Part shown: positions 1 to 8,799 of the stretch, piece after piece | How positions within the stretch are numbered: the stretch's first letter is position 1 | Layout of the letters: every line of letters begins with the position of its first letter | Source of the DNA: Inhella gelatinilytica | Lineage (GTDB): Bacteria; Pseudomonadota; Gammaproteobacteria; Burkholderiales; Burkholderiaceae_C | Assembly: GCF_016093295.1 (NCBI RefSeq) | Contig: NZ_JAEDAL010000007.1 | Location: 1 to 64,000 of the forward strand | Length of the DNA stretch: 64,000 nt | Reading direction: 5' to 3' | Translations under genes and position numbers: made by a program | The notes under the pieces: model-generated | Database searches by the model: none | What the model was told of the DNA's origin: nothing | What the model saw: only the letters and a program-made list of their open reading frames with translations

Positions 1-479
1 CAGACAATGGCCATGGACTTCCCCTTTCAGAGTGAGTTGATGAGATTTCGCAACCCCATCGTGGCACTTGTTGCCGTTTGCCGCTCACCGCGGCTAGCTC
101 GGGACGGGGAAGTCCCTTTCATTCGTTGAGCGGCGGCGTTGAGCGGCAGCTTCCTGGCGAGCCGCTGAACTTGGCTGACAGACTGCAATTGGTCGGGCTC
201 GATCGGTCGTCCCAGGCGGAAGCAGTCCTCCTGGGGACTCGCAGGCGGCCATATCCGGCGGGTTCGCACGGGCTGACTGGCCAATAAACAAACAGGAAAT
301 AACAGCCTTTAAAAAAGGCGAAAAAAGGGCGCGGCCGGGAGGGGCTGCGCTACCGAGTCAGCTCAAAAACCCATTCACTGGCAAAGGTTTACTCCATGAG
401 TGGGCTTGCCTCACTTCTGCCGCCTGCAAGCTGCGCCAGCCTTTAGGGGGTGACAAAACCGCTTCGCTGGCTCGCAACG

Positions 480-520
480 TTCAAAGGGAGCCGAGCCCCG
501 TGCGTGTGCTGCCCTTTGAA
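480..520. repeat. 9-bp perfect inverted repeat with 23-bp spacer
   Basis: TTCAAAGGG at 480-488 is matched by its reverse complement CCCTTTGAA at 512-520. The spacer of 23 bp is GC-rich. It sits in non-coding DNA with no adjacent open frame; it could be a recombination site, an operator or a stem in an RNA. Confidence 0.7.
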
Positions 521-603
521 AAACAATCAAGCCAATCGAAGTGGCCTGACGCCAAGAGCGCGAGCGTGCCCGAAGCCTGGGCAAAGGGGGTAGTGGGTTT
601 GGA

Positions 604-627
604 ACCGGGGAACAAACCGGGGAACAA
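604..627. repeat. 12-bp tandem direct repeat, two copies
   Basis: The unit ACCGGGGAACAA occurs twice head to tail (604-615 and 616-627) and is followed by the start of a third copy. It lies in non-coding DNA. Function is unknown; tandem iterons, recombinase arm sites or simple slippage are all possible. Confidence 0.8.
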
Positions 628-639
628 ACAAAAATTCAC

Positions 640-655
640 AGTGGCTGATGCCACT
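640..655 (-). terminator. Possible weak terminator after the TonB-dependent receptor
   Basis: AGTGGC, loop, GCCACT forms a 6-bp stem about 65 bp beyond the stop of the minus-strand receptor gene. Read on the minus strand it is followed after a few bases by a T-rich run. The stem is short, so this is a tentative call. Confidence 0.3.
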
Positions 656-718
656 TGTTTTCATAGGTAAGCGACAGGGATAGTTCGAGTCCCTCCCGTC
701 CAAGAGGCGCTCGGAAAG

Positions 719-2938
719 TCAGAAACGTGCACTTAACGTGGCTGACCACAACCGGGGGGCGCCCGGCAGAAGCGTTTGCGCAGTCCCGCTTGGGTCTGAG
801 TTGACGAAACCATTCGAACCCAGCGTTGCGATGTAGCGTCGGTTGCCCAGGTTGTGGACGCTCAGGCGGGCTTGCGCATCTGACAAAACACCAACCTGGC
901 CCCAGCGATAGCCAATTTGTGCATTGATCAAGGCGTAACCGGGTACGTGCGCATCGTTCGTGTACGTGTAATACCGCTTGGCCTGAAGATCCACCCCCGT
1001 AGTAGCTGACCAGGGGCCTTCGTCGTACTGCAGACCCAGCTTGAGCATCTGAGCGGGGGCATCCACCACTCGCTTGCCAGCGGTCGCGACTGTAGTTCCG
1101 CCGCTGGTGACGTCATCCTGATACCGTGCATTCAAGAGGCTCAGACCTCCGTAAACCGACCAGAGCTTCGATAGGCGGTGCGAAACCGCCGCCTCAAAAC
1201 CCCTTGACTTCACGGTGCCGACGTTGCTCAAGATGCTGGGGTTGCCCACGATGGCACTCCCGGCTTGCACGCTCAATAGTCGATCTCGGAAGGTGACCGA
1301 ATAGGCGGTAAGGGACCACTGGGTTGTGGGGCCGATGCGCCGCCACCCGAGCTCGAAGCTGTCGGAGGTTTCGGGGCGCAGCCGATTCTTGACCGCCTCA
1401 AACCCAGCGGCTGTCGTGGCAAACGGTGTAGTACCCGCGCCGGCTGCCTGAAAGGCCCGAGCATTGCGGGTCAAGGAGGCAAACCACTCGTTGCCATCCG
1501 GCGCGGTGTACAGCAGCCCGATTTGAGGCAAGAAGGGCTTGGAGGACCGAATGGTTCCTGTGGGGCGGTTGCTGCCCTCCAACAGGGTCGCGTCGGTCAC
1601 CACCCGCATGCTCTTGAAACCCCAACCGAGGCTCAATCGCTCGGACAGCGTCCAGGTGTCAGCCAGTGAAAACTGTTGGGTGCGCGTATCAAATTCGAAC
1701 ACCCAATCCGTTCGGAAGGGATGGGTCGGGAAGCGATACACATTGGGGACCGCGCTGGCCGGGCTGGCATAAAAGCGGCGCGCCTGGTCAAAGCGGTTGT
1801 TCTCGATCCAGAAACTCGCGACCACCTTGTGGTTGCCCCATTCGGCGGTGCCGTGAGAAATCCAGCCCTGGCGGTCGATGTCGTATTCGGTGGTTCGAAC
1901 GCTGATGGGCGTGCCGTCCGGCGAGGCCGTGTACGGAGTAAACCAGAGCCCCCGACCTTCATTGCGGTGGGTGTAAATCGTGTTGCGCCACGTGAGGTCC
2001 GGCGCGAGTTGAAACGCCGCCTGAGCGCCCGCCAGCCGATCTTTGCGCAACCCGGAACCAGCGAAATAGGCATCGTCACAGCGCGGCGTGTAGGTGCTGC
2101 CCGCATTGCCGCACAGTGTGCGAGAGGCCGTCAGCGCCGCATTGAAGTCGGGGTAACTGTTATCCCAGTCCCAGCCCAGGCGCTGAATCATTTCCAGCGA
2201 CATGTCCTGGTAATCGACCTCCTGTCGATCCGAAGTGTTGAAAAACGCACTCAGGCGGTGGGAGCCCATCGCGCGCACCCACTTCAGATTGACTTGGCGT
2301 TGCTGTTGCTCGCCGGCGCCTTTCCACTTCTCGTTCCGGTGATCGGCCAGGCTGACACTAAAGGCGCCCCAGGCACCTTCTCCACTGTCCCAGCGCATGA
2401 AACTGCGCCGTTGGTCGTTGGCCCCCAGGGTCTGCTGCAGCTGAAACGCAGCTTCGCGCCGAGGGTCGATGGAATAGAACTGCACCGTGCCCCCCAGGTT
2501 GCTGGTGGACGCGGTATCCAGCGAGCCTGCACCCTGGGACAAGGTGGCCTGGCCCAGGTTTTCACTGGCGATTGCGCGGCTGATGTGCAGACCATTGTGG
2601 TTGCCGTAGGACATGTCCCCCAAGGGGATGTCATCCAGCGTAAAGCCCAGCTGGCTTTGTGCAAAACCACGCATGGCAAAACGAGCAGACCACTCGTAGT
2701 TGCCCAGCCCATCGGCCGCCTGGAAGCTGGCACCTGGCAAGCGCGCCATCACGGACAAAGGGCTGGTGCCGGCCAGGGACTGTGAGAACTCCGATCGACT
2801 GAGTCCGAGCACCGAACGAATCTGCCCTCGCCCCAAAGTGATCGTGACTTTTTCAAGGGTGTCCGCTTCTTGACCCCAGCCCGAACTGGACACGGTGCTT
2901 CCCAAAAGCAACAGCAAGACGTGAGCATTCGGACGCAT
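719..2938 (-). CDS. TonB-dependent outer-membrane receptor
   Basis: Predicted 739-residue outer-membrane transporter that would import a scarce ligand using TonB energy. The first 23 residues are a Sec signal peptide (short basic start, run of leucines, cleavage near GWGQ). Residues about 45-165 have the look of the plug domain, including an RGF segment and a DDIPLGD stretch, and the rest is the beta-rich, aromatic-rich barrel ending in the C-terminal phenylalanine (SARF) typical of outer-membrane proteins. A cysteine pair near residues 275-290 may form an extracellular-loop disulfide. I chose the ATG at 2938 over the TTG just before it. The ligand cannot be assigned: no siderophore, heme or B12 gene is adjacent. 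Confidence 0.88.
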   Translation of the reverse strand: MRPNAHVLLLLLGSTVSSSGWGQEADTLEKVTITLGRGQIRSVLGLSRSEFSQSLAGTSPLSVMARLPGASFQAADGLGNYEWSARFAMRGFAQSQLGFTLDDIPLGDMSYGNHNGLHISRAIASENLGQATLSQGAGSLDTASTSNLGGTVQFYSIDPRREAAFQLQQTLGANDQRRSFMRWDSGEGAWGAFSVSLADHRNEKWKGAGEQQQRQVNLKWVRAMGSHRLSAFFNTSDRQEVDYQDMSLEMIQRLGWDWDNSYPDFNAALTASRTLCGNAGSTYTPRCDDAYFAGSGLRKDRLAGAQAAFQLAPDLTWRNTIYTHRNEGRGLWFTPYTASPDGTPISVRTTEYDIDRQGWISHGTAEWGNHKVVASFWIENNRFDQARRFYASPASAVPNVYRFPTHPFRTDWVFEFDTRTQQFSLADTWTLSERLSLGWGFKSMRVVTDATLLEGSNRPTGTIRSSKPFLPQIGLLYTAPDGNEWFASLTRNARAFQAAGAGTTPFATTAAGFEAVKNRLRPETSDSFELGWRRIGPTTQWSLTAYSVTFRDRLLSVQAGSAIVGNPSILSNVGTVKSRGFEAAVSHRLSKLWSVYGGLSLLNARYQDDVTSGGTTVATAGKRVVDAPAQMLKLGLQYDEGPWSATTGVDLQAKRYYTYTNDAHVPGYALINAQIGYRWGQVGVLSDAQARLSVHNLGNRRYIATLGSNGFVNSDPSGTAQTLLPGAPRLWSATLSARF

Positions 2939-3052
2939 CAATGCACTCCCGGTGGTGTCACCAACTGTACTGATCTGTTGGAAAAAGCAAACCCCTTCTT
3001 GCTTTGGCCGAGACTAGACTCGCAGCATTGGCGCCACAGCGAGAGAAATTCC

Positions 3053-3787
3053 ATGTTCGATCAAGTCAAGCACTGGATGAAACAGCGGGCCAATGCCGCA
3101 GCCTGGAAGGGCATTGCCGAGTGGGCCTCCAGTCGATCGGCACGCTTCGTCCAAACGCAAGAAGCCGATGGTTTTTTGATTGATCAACCCCAGCACGCGT
3201 TGGGGCATTTGCGGGTCGAGTGGGGACCTTCACAGCGAGGCTACATCTCGGGTCAAGAAATGCGTGTCCGCTGGGAATTGAAGCTCAACCCAGAACTGCA
3301 ATTGATGGTGATTGAGCGTGAACTTCGTGATCGCCTAGAGCGAGCCGTTTTTGACGCTTTTACCGATACCTTGCAGACGCGGATCGAAACCGATACGCCC
3401 GAAGAGATGCGTTGGCTGGTGATGTTCGCTCAGTGGGACCAGTGGAAGTCGAAATTGGCCCGAGCTCGCTTCTCTGCGTGCGCTGCGGCTAAAGAGGTCG
3501 CGGCGGCTTGGTTGGATGGGGCGCTGACGGACGCACTGGCGCATGCCAGTCAGGATCTGGTGCCCGCGGGAACTCCCTTTGTGTTGCAAGTGCAGCGAGG
3601 CAACCTGTACCTGCGAATGCCGGTGGCAGAGCCGACCCTCGATCAGATCAAGGCCTTTGTTGGGCTGGCTGAGGTGGCCGCGAAAGAGGCCAAACGGGTG
3701 GATCAACTGATCAGTGAGGGCGTCAGTTGGGCACAGTCGGGCGTCTCGGGTTGGCAATCCAGTCTGAATGCCGTGGATGCATCGTGA
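3053..3787 (+). CDS. Conserved-looking hypothetical protein, 244 aa
   Basis: I do not recognise the family. The 244-residue product is soluble-looking, has no signal peptide or membrane segment, and is rich in tryptophan, arginine and alanine. Its middle (about residues 65-170) is highly charged and predicted mostly helical. The start is the ATG at 3053, which follows a purine-rich GAGAGAAA stretch; an upstream in-frame extension overlaps the divergent receptor gene and is less likely. It ends 2 bp before the stop codon of the convergent LysR-type gene, leaving no room for a terminator between them. Confidence 0.65.
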   Translation: MFDQVKHWMKQRANAAAWKGIAEWASSRSARFVQTQEADGFLIDQPQHALGHLRVEWGPSQRGYISGQEMRVRWELKLNPELQLMVIERELRDRLERAVFDAFTDTLQTRIETDTPEEMRWLVMFAQWDQWKSKLARARFSACAAAKEVAAAWLDGALTDALAHASQDLVPAGTPFVLQVQRGNLYLRMPVAEPTLDQIKAFVGLAEVAAKEAKRVDQLISEGVSWAQSGVSGWQSSLNAVDAS

Positions 3788-3789
3788 TT

Positions 3790-4734
3790 TCAGAGCTCAA
3801 AGCTACTGGCGTCACCGGACAGCGCTGTGTTGAGCAGCGCACCAGTAAAGCGGTCAGAGAGTAGTTCAGCGAACACCATCACATGGTTGCGCAGCATGAC
3901 GCCGCGCTTGAACGCAATCCGAGCAATGTTGCTCCCCAGCAAATGGCCTAGGGGTTTGGCCACCAGATCGGGGTCGGTCGAGACATCCTTCATGGCCATC
4001 TCCGCAACGACCCCAACCCCCAGTCCGATTCGGACATAGGTTTTGATCACATCTGCATCAATGGCTTCCAGCACCACTTGGGGGGTCAGGCCCCGCGCCG
4101 CGAACGCCCGATCGATGCGAGAGCGGCCCGTGAACGCCGGGTGATAGGTTACCAACGGGTGGTGGGCCAAGTCTTCCAGGGTGATCACCGACTGGGTCGC
4201 GAGGGGGTGATCACGCGGCATGACGGCCACGTGCTGCCATTCGTACCAGGGAAGCGAAATCAAGTCGCCAAACTCGTCAAGTGATTCGGTCGCCAGACCA
4301 ATCACGGCGACCTCATTCAATACCATTTCGGCCACTTGGGTGGGACTGCCCTGGTGCAAGCCGATGCCCAGCTTCGGAAACCGCTGGCGCAATTGAGCCA
4401 AGGGCGCCGGGAGTACATAACGGGCCTGCGTGTGCGTGGTGGCGATGGAGAGTTGACCACCGTCTTGGCGAGAAAACTCCTCACCAATTCGCTTGAGGTT
4501 GCCGACTTCGCGCAAGATGATGCTGATGCTGCGGAGGACCTGCTCGCCCGGCTCCGTGATGCGACGCAGGCGCTTCCCATGGCGCGAAAAAATGTCGACG
4601 CCCAACTCCTCTTCCAACTCCAGGATGGCTTTGGACACTCCGGGCTGTGAGGTGTGCAAGGCCTTCGCGGTTTCGGTCAAATTCAGATTGCGACGGGCCG
4701 CTTCAGCCACAAAGCGAAACTGCTGCAGATTCAT
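3790..4734 (-). CDS. LysR-family regulator, CysB/Cbl type
   Basis: 314-residue LysR-type transcription factor. The N-terminal winged helix-turn-helix spans about residues 1-60 (TSQPGVSKAILELEEELG is the recognition region). The segment TTHTQARYVLP at residues 99-109 is the hallmark of the CysB/Cbl branch, where the threonines line the sulfate/O-acetylserine-type effector pocket. It should control sulfur assimilation or sulfonate use. The start ATG at 4734 overlaps the stop of the upstream CbiX-like gene by 4 bp (ATGA), so the two are probably translationally coupled. That chelatase supplies the siroheme route needed by sulfite reductase, which fits a sulfur role. The exact paralogue (cysB or cbl) is not resolved. 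Confidence 0.88.
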   Translation of the reverse strand: MNLQQFRFVAEAARRNLNLTETAKALHTSQPGVSKAILELEEELGVDIFSRHGKRLRRITEPGEQVLRSISIILREVGNLKRIGEEFSRQDGGQLSIATTHTQARYVLPAPLAQLRQRFPKLGIGLHQGSPTQVAEMVLNEVAVIGLATESLDEFGDLISLPWYEWQHVAVMPRDHPLATQSVITLEDLAHHPLVTYHPAFTGRSRIDRAFAARGLTPQVVLEAIDADVIKTYVRIGLGVGVVAEMAMKDVSTDPDLVAKPLGHLLGSNIARIAFKRGVMLRNHVMVFAELLSDRFTGALLNTALSGDASSFEL

Positions 4735-5114
4735 GGCGCCTCCGGCGATTGCTCCAGCACCGACAGGCACCAAGCCGTCAGAGCGTCTTGGAAAAACGCT
4801 TGTTCACCCAGTGCGGGCAGGATACGAATTGGGAGCGCCAGTTGGGTCTGTAGCTGCTGGATCTGCGGCTCCACATCGCGGCGCACATGGCCCGCACCGC
4901 CCAAGAACAAGGGCAGCACCACCAAGGTGGTCGCGCCTCGACCCACCAAATCACGGGCCGCCTGCACCAAGCTGGGCTCCAGCAACTCCAAGTAAGCGAG
5001 CGAAACTGGCGTGTCGGTGCGCTTGGCTTGCACGCGCGCCAGCACGGTTTCGAATGGTGCCGCCCAAGCTGGGTTGCGAGCGCCGTGGGCCAGCAGAATG
5101 AGTCCAACAGTCAT
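4731..5114 (-). CDS. Sirohydrochlorin chelatase, CbiX/SirB type
   Basis: 127-residue short-form CbiX protein, which inserts a metal (iron for siroheme, or cobalt) into sirohydrochlorin. The metal-binding histidines are visible: H10 in LILLAHGARNP and H76 in GGAGHVRRD, with the usual VLPLFLGGAGH context. Length matches the single-domain class that acts as a homodimer. The start ATG at 5114 overlaps the lptG stop by 4 bp, and its own stop overlaps the start of the CysB-type gene by 4 bp. The gene is therefore embedded in one transcript with lptF and lptG. Siroheme for sulfite or nitrite reductase is the most likely product given the CysB-type neighbour. Confidence 0.9.
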   Translation of the reverse strand: MTVGLILLAHGARNPAWAAPFETVLARVQAKRTDTPVSLAYLELLEPSLVQAARDLVGRGATTLVVLPLFLGGAGHVRRDVEPQIQQLQTQLALPIRILPALGEQAFFQDALTAWCLSVLEQSPEAP

Positions 5115-6217
5115 CGGTATCGCACCAACCAGGCAAATGCGGCCATCGAGAGGCCCAGATAGAGCAGGCTGGGGGCTGCAGCCACGGCCCAGGGAGTCCA
5201 GTTGTTGAGCACCCCCAAATGTCCGGAAAGGTTGCTCAGCAGCACGAAACTGATGCCCAGCATGATGCCGCCGAAGACTTTGGCGCTGACGCCGCCCGCT
5301 CGGGCATGGAGGTAAGCGAAGGGAAGCGCCAGCGCGACCATCACCAAACAAGCCAGCGGATAAAAGGCGCGCCGCCAAAACTGGATTTCGTACCGTTGGG
5401 ACGATTGGGCCTGCTCCGACAAGTGGCGTGTGTACCGGAACAGTTCCAAGGTGGACATGGTCTTGGCACTGAGCAGTGCCGCGCTAACCACCCCTAGGTT
5501 TAAATGGCTGGCCCACTCGGCATCGGTCGGTCCCCGCTTGACCCACGCACCTTCGGATGGGCTCTCCGGCCACACCATCTGCTGCGCTGCAAACAGGCGC
5601 CAACGCCCGTCGCCATCCACTTGGCCCGTTTCGGCCTCCCAACGCTCGCGCAGGCGACCGTCTGTTGAGAAGTGAAAGATTCGGATGCCCTCAAGCCGAC
5701 CCTCCAGGGACGCACTGCGAACATGGACGGTGAAGAGCCGTTCTTGCCCCTGCGCATCGACTAACCGATCCTTCATCCAAGCGCCCCCGGCGCGCTGCAC
5801 CAGCCCCCCAGAAAACTGGGCCCGAAGCGTTTCTGACCACCGCTCCGCCATGGGGGCAAGCACGTCCCCAGCTACAAAGGTTAGGGCGGTGAACGCCAGG
5901 GCCGGCGCCGCGAGGAGTTTCAGCGCCCGCCCCGGTCCCAAACCACCGGTACGCAAAATGGTGAACTCGCTTGACTGCGCCATCCGGGAGAGCGAAAAAA
6001 TGGTGCCAATCAACACGGCAATCGGAAACACCTCGTAAAAGAGGTTGGGCAACTCCAGGGCGGCCAACAGGGCCCCCTGGGTCAGGGCTTGCCCCTTGCG
6101 CAGTCGCTCCATTTCTTCTGTGAAGGCTTGGAAGTAAAAAAGGCCCAAAAAGCCCAGAGCCACAAAGGCCACGGCCATCACCATGTCTCGGTAGAGGAGG
6201 CGGCGTACGGTCTTCAT
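5111..6217 (-). CDS. lptG: LPS export ABC transporter permease LptG
   Basis: 368-residue inner-membrane permease of the Lpt bridge that extracts lipopolysaccharide and passes it to the periplasmic LptC/LptA. It has three N-terminal membrane helices (about residues 12-32, 52-75, 95-118), a central periplasmic beta-jellyroll, and three C-terminal helices from about residue 270. The region FSLSRMAQSSEFTILRTGG contains the coupling helix that contacts the ATPase LptB. The start is ATG 6217, giving a 4-bp ATGA overlap with the upstream permease gene. LptB and LptC are not in the window. Confidence 0.93.
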   Translation of the reverse strand: MKTVRRLLYRDMVMAVAFVALGFLGLFYFQAFTEEMERLRKGQALTQGALLAALELPNLFYEVFPIAVLIGTIFSLSRMAQSSEFTILRTGGLGPGRALKLLAAPALAFTALTFVAGDVLAPMAERWSETLRAQFSGGLVQRAGGAWMKDRLVDAQGQERLFTVHVRSASLEGRLEGIRIFHFSTDGRLRERWEAETGQVDGDGRWRLFAAQQMVWPESPSEGAWVKRGPTDAEWASHLNLGVVSAALLSAKTMSTLELFRYTRHLSEQAQSSQRYEIQFWRRAFYPLACLVMVALALPFAYLHARAGGVSAKVFGGIMLGISFVLLSNLSGHLGVLNNWTPWAVAAAPSLLYLGLSMAAFAWLVRYR

Positions 6218-7308
6218 GAGGTTGCCCCCACGAAGCGCCGCCAATGAAAGCGCAGCCCCTCGTCCCGCAAGAGGATGAGGCTGATGGCCAATACAGCCAC
6301 CGACCCATGCACGCTGAGTAAAGCTTGGGCTGGGGTCAGGCGCTCACGCCCCACCCAACCTTCGGTGAGGTTGATCAGGTGGTAGTAGATGATGAACACC
6401 AACAAGGCGGCTACAAGGCCCCAGTTGTTGGGGCGGCGCGGATTGGAGGCCGCCAATCCGACGCCCAGAATGGACAAGTTGATGGCGCCCCAAATCAATC
6501 CCACTCTCCACACCAGTTGACCGTGATGGCGGGGGTGCTCGGAGAGAGCCAAGTGCTGGGTCGACATGGCTTTGGGCGGGAGCTCATCCATGGAGCGAGC
6601 CGCGCCCGCGTCGGTCAAGACGCGATACCCCGCGAATCGGGCGACCGTGCGGCCCTCCGCGGCAGTCAGGGTTTCGGCACGCTGGCCGTTGGTGAGGCTC
6701 AGAAAGCGGTCTTCGCCCTCCCATTCCACGCGCCCCTCAGCAGCCGTAATCACCGCTTCTTGCTCGGCTTTCTGAGTCAAGATGAAGACATTGCGCCCAA
6801 TGCCCTGGGACTCGCCGCCGCGCTCGATGAAAAACACCTTGCTGCCATCTCGAGAGCTCTGAAACTGTCCAGGCGCGACACGGGATAAATCACTGCGTTT
6901 TTCATAGCGCTCGCGCATTTGCACGGTCTCGCGTTGGGTCCACGGGGTTACCCACAGCATCAGGATCGCCAAGCCCAGCCAAACAGGCCATGCCATGCTT
7001 GCAATGGGTCCCAAGAAGCGCCGCAGGGGCTGCCCGCTGGCCAACCACACCGCCATTTCAGAATCACGATACAGGCGGCTGACGCTCCCCACCACGGCAA
7101 TAAAGAGGGCAAGGGCCAGCACCACCGGCAACTGGGTCACGCCGGCAAAGAAGAGGGCCAGCAGCACATCGGCCGGGTCCACCTTGCCCCCGGCAGCGGC
7201 CCCCAGCGTTTTGATGAGGGCAAAGGTGAGGACGATGGTGATCAGGACCACCAAACTCACGCCGAACTGACGAGCCAGTTCGGATCGAAACGAGGTATGG
7301 AATAACAT
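6214..7308 (-). CDS. lptF: LPS export ABC transporter permease LptF
   Basis: 364-residue partner of LptG in the LptB2FG inner-membrane LPS extractor. It has the same layout: three N-terminal helices, a periplasmic jellyroll (about residues 125-260) and three C-terminal helices. The coupling-helix region reads RLYRDSEMAVWLASG near residue 80. It opens the minus-strand chain lptF-lptG-cbiX-cysB-like. Its start lies 27 bp from that of the divergent pepA, so the promoters for both must overlap the beginnings of these genes. The lptF/pepA divergent arrangement is widespread in proteobacteria. Confidence 0.93.
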   Translation of the reverse strand: MLFHTSFRSELARQFGVSLVVLITIVLTFALIKTLGAAAGGKVDPADVLLALFFAGVTQLPVVLALALFIAVVGSVSRLYRDSEMAVWLASGQPLRRFLGPIASMAWPVWLGLAILMLWVTPWTQRETVQMRERYEKRSDLSRVAPGQFQSSRDGSKVFFIERGGESQGIGRNVFILTQKAEQEAVITAAEGRVEWEGEDRFLSLTNGQRAETLTAAEGRTVARFAGYRVLTDAGAARSMDELPPKAMSTQHLALSEHPRHHGQLVWRVGLIWGAINLSILGVGLAASNPRRPNNWGLVAALLVFIIYYHLINLTEGWVGRERLTPAQALLSVHGSVAVLAISLILLRDEGLRFHWRRFVGATS

Positions 7309-7335
7309 TCTTCGGTCTTATTGCTCGGCGAAATT

Positions 7336-8796
7336 ATGGACGCTCGTATTCAATCGGTCTCGATCGACAAGTGGGCCTCGGCCACGGCTGACGCTCTTCT
7401 GGTGGTGCTGGGGGGGGATGGAGTCCCGGCCTCAATGGATGCTGCCCTGGCCAACGCGGTCAAGTCGGCGGTCAAGCTCGGTGACTTTGACTGGAAGACC
7501 GGCAAGGCGCTAATGATCGTCGGGGCCGCCGGCGTCAAAGCGCCGCGACTGATCCTGGCAGCCGCTGGCAAACCCAGTGCCAAATCGGCACGCGCGGCGG
7601 TGGTGGCTGGCTTGGCTCAACTCAAGGGCCGCAATGTGGCCCATGTCGCCATCGCCTTTGCCGGTTTCGGCGCGCTCAGTGAACAGATCGTTGAGCAGGG
7701 GGTTCTGGCGACGCGGGACTCGGCGTACCTGTATCAGCACACCAAACCCAGTGCGCCCAAAGACCCACGCGTGAGTCGGGTGACGGTGCTGGTTGACAAG
7801 GCCGATCTCAAGGCGGCCAAGGCGGGATTGGCCTTGGGCCAGGCGGTGGGTGAAGGCGTGGAGTTGGCGCGGGAATTGGCCAACCGTCCGGGCAACTACT
7901 GCACCCCCACGCACCTTGCCGACTGCGCACGCGACCTGGGGCGCAAGCACGGGCTGAAGGTTGAAGTGCTGGACAAGAAGGCGGTGGAGCGCTTGGGTAT
8001 GGGCTCATTCTTGGCCGTGGCACAAGGGGGCGATGAGCCGCTGCGATTTATCGTGGCTCGCTATGACGGCGCCCCGCGCACCCAGGCGCCTGTTGTCTTG
8101 GTGGGCAAAGGCATCACGTTTGATACGGGCGGCATCAGCCTCAAGCCCGGGGCTGAGATGGACGAGATGAAATTCGACATGGGCGGTGCCGCGTCGGTGC
8201 TTGGTGCTTTGCGTGCGGTGGTCGAACTGAAGCCCAAGCTGAATTTGGTCGTGCTGATTCCGGCGTGCGAGAACATGCCCAGTGGCAAGGCTGTCAAGCC
8301 GGGTGACGTGGTGACCTCCATGTCGGGCCAGACGATTGAAATCCTCAACACGGACGCCGAAGGCCGATTGATCCTGTGTGACGCCCTGACCTACGCCGAG
8401 CGGTTCAAGCCGCGCATGGTGGTGGATGTGGCCACGCTGACCGGTGCCTGCGTCATCGCACTGGGTGGGGTGCGCAGTGGCATGTACGCCAGCGATGACG
8501 AGTTGGCCCAGGCTTTGTCGACCGCCGGCGAAACGGCGTTGGATCCCTGCTGGCGCATGCCCTTGGACGATGAGTATGACGAGGGCCTCAAGTCCAACTT
8601 TGCTGACGTCGCCAATGTGGGCTCTCGGGCCGGGGGGTCGATCACGGCTGCCATGTTCTTGAAGCGCTTCGCCAAGGCCTATCGCTGGGGACACCTGGAT
8701 ATCGCGGGTACGGCCTGGAAGGGTGGGGCGGCTAAGGGGGCGACGGGCCGCCCGGTCGGCTTGCTCACGCACTTTTTGCTCTCGCAAGTCGTCTAA
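7336..8796 (+). CDS. pepA: Leucyl aminopeptidase PepA (M17)
   Basis: 486-residue cytosolic M17 aminopeptidase that removes N-terminal residues, typically leucine, using two divalent metals. The M17 signature NTDAEGRL is present near residue 338. The catalytic/metal-binding stretch GKGITFDTGGISLKPG begins near residue 256, followed by MKFDMGGAASVLG. Length is close to the roughly 500 residues usual for the family. I chose ATG 7336 rather than the in-frame TTG 15 bp earlier. In some bacteria PepA also acts as a DNA-binding accessory protein; nothing in the sequence confirms or excludes this. Confidence 0.94.
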   Translation: MDARIQSVSIDKWASATADALLVVLGGDGVPASMDAALANAVKSAVKLGDFDWKTGKALMIVGAAGVKAPRLILAAAGKPSAKSARAAVVAGLAQLKGRNVAHVAIAFAGFGALSEQIVEQGVLATRDSAYLYQHTKPSAPKDPRVSRVTVLVDKADLKAAKAGLALGQAVGEGVELARELANRPGNYCTPTHLADCARDLGRKHGLKVEVLDKKAVERLGMGSFLAVAQGGDEPLRFIVARYDGAPRTQAPVVLVGKGITFDTGGISLKPGAEMDEMKFDMGGAASVLGALRAVVELKPKLNLVVLIPACENMPSGKAVKPGDVVTSMSGQTIEILNTDAEGRLILCDALTYAERFKPRMVVDVATLTGACVIALGGVRSGMYASDDELAQALSTAGETALDPCWRMPLDDEYDEGLKSNFADVANVGSRAGGSITAAMFLKRFAKAYRWGHLDIAGTAWKGGAAKGATGRPVGLLTHFLLSQVV

Positions 8797-8799
8797 GGC

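Larger units (their letters stand above)
1..718. other. Gene-poor leader region with short repeats
   Basis: No open frame here has a convincing start, ribosome binding site or recognisable protein, so I call no gene. The stretch looks less GC-rich than its neighbours in its second half. It contains a 12-bp tandem repeat (604-627), a 9-bp inverted repeat (480-488 with 512-520), small A/T-flanked hairpins (305-319 and 640-655) and a fragment resembling the T-arm and acceptor 3' half of a tRNA (683-702). That mix is what a decayed edge of an integrated element can look like, but no integrase or transposase is visible within the window. Confidence 0.5.

Noticed and set aside
1-300. Small open frames of 65-85 codons on both strands
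   Set aside because: No ribosome binding site, no recognisable domain and mutual overlap on both strands.
3176-3187. TTGATTGATCAA as a possible second FNR box
   Set aside because: The centre is 2 bp rather than 4 bp and it lies inside a coding region.
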